Assembly: GCF_008831285.2 (NCBI RefSeq) | Contig: NC_045139.1 | Span: forward strand, 32,399,706 to 32,463,705 | DNA: 64,000 nt | From: Nymphaea colorata | Taxonomy: Eukaryota; Streptophyta; Magnoliopsida; Nymphaeales; Nymphaeaceae | Reading direction: 5' to 3' | Part shown: piece after piece, positions 63,834 through 64,000 of the stretch | Position numbering within the stretch: the first letter of the stretch is position 1 | How the letters are laid out: each line of letters opens with the position of its first letter | Made by a program: the position numbers and the translations under genes | The notes under the pieces: generated by a model | Databases searched by the model: none | What the model was told of the DNA's origin: nothing | The model's input: the letters and a program-made list of their open reading frames with translations, nothing else

Positions 63834-64000
63834 TCTAGGTTGCTTCCAAGGCCCAGCGCCGGTTCCTCTGTTTCCACCGACGAACTCAGAATCGGGCACA
63901 TCGCCTTAGGGAGGTGGAGGAGGAGGGAAAGAAGGAGGGGGTCAAGGACGACGGGACTCACCCATGACTCACCGCAAGCATATCCTTGATCATCGTCACT
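63834..64000. other. Window end, probably upstream part of the gag-bearing element
   Basis: GA-rich and mixed sequence with no gene that I can support. It probably continues the retroelement leader beyond the window. Confidence 0.35.

Overview
This window is a piece of a flowering-plant nuclear chromosome. It holds four recognisable protein-coding genes: three are split by many GT-AG introns and one has a single exon. They sit in AT-rich DNA full of retrotransposons, fold-back elements, miniature DNA transposons and microsatellites. The exact plant lineage cannot be named from the sequence. There are no bacterial features, no CRISPR array and no rRNA genes, and I recognised no tRNA gene.

Layout. 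1-4133: the 3' end of an LTR retrotransposon with a very long LTR (about 3.8 kb), whose body lies left of the window. 4134-11719: gene-free DNA with a 470-bp hairpin repeat, a large inverted repeat interrupted by a 195-bp hAT-like MITE, and a 190-bp solo LTR. 12009-20752 (+): an 11-exon gene for a CLB1/SYT7-type SMP-C2 membrane-contact protein with a glycine-rich tail. 21948-32860 (-): a structurally complete Ty3/gypsy chromovirus (Tekay/Del-like) with 3-kb LTRs, matching 5-bp target duplications, and a gag-pol frame broken only by in-frame stop codons. 36596-38686 (-): a single-exon receptor-like kinase of the At2g45590/At4g25390 type with an insert of about 300 residues in its activation segment. 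41162-52592 (-): a 14-exon chloroplast MATE transporter of the EDS5/DTX46 type. 54683-61603 (+): a 9-exon chloroplast FGGY sugar kinase, orthologous to Arabidopsis XK-1 (At2g21370). 62029-63833: a mosaic of a miniature LTR element, a decayed relative of the chromovirus, and a gag fragment.

How the genes relate. The MATE and XK-1 genes are divergent neighbours sharing a 2.1-kb intergenic region. Both products are predicted to go to the plastid. Their Arabidopsis counterparts have nearby locus numbers (At2g21340 and At2g21370), which suggests old conserved linkage. I see no functional tie among the other genes.

I found no clear new biological system. The most unusual items are the Trp-pair-rich insert in the kinase activation segment, the conserved plastid gene pair, the contrast between near-identical LTRs and ten nonsense codons in the chromovirus, and the nested small elements at 6.5-8.9 kb.
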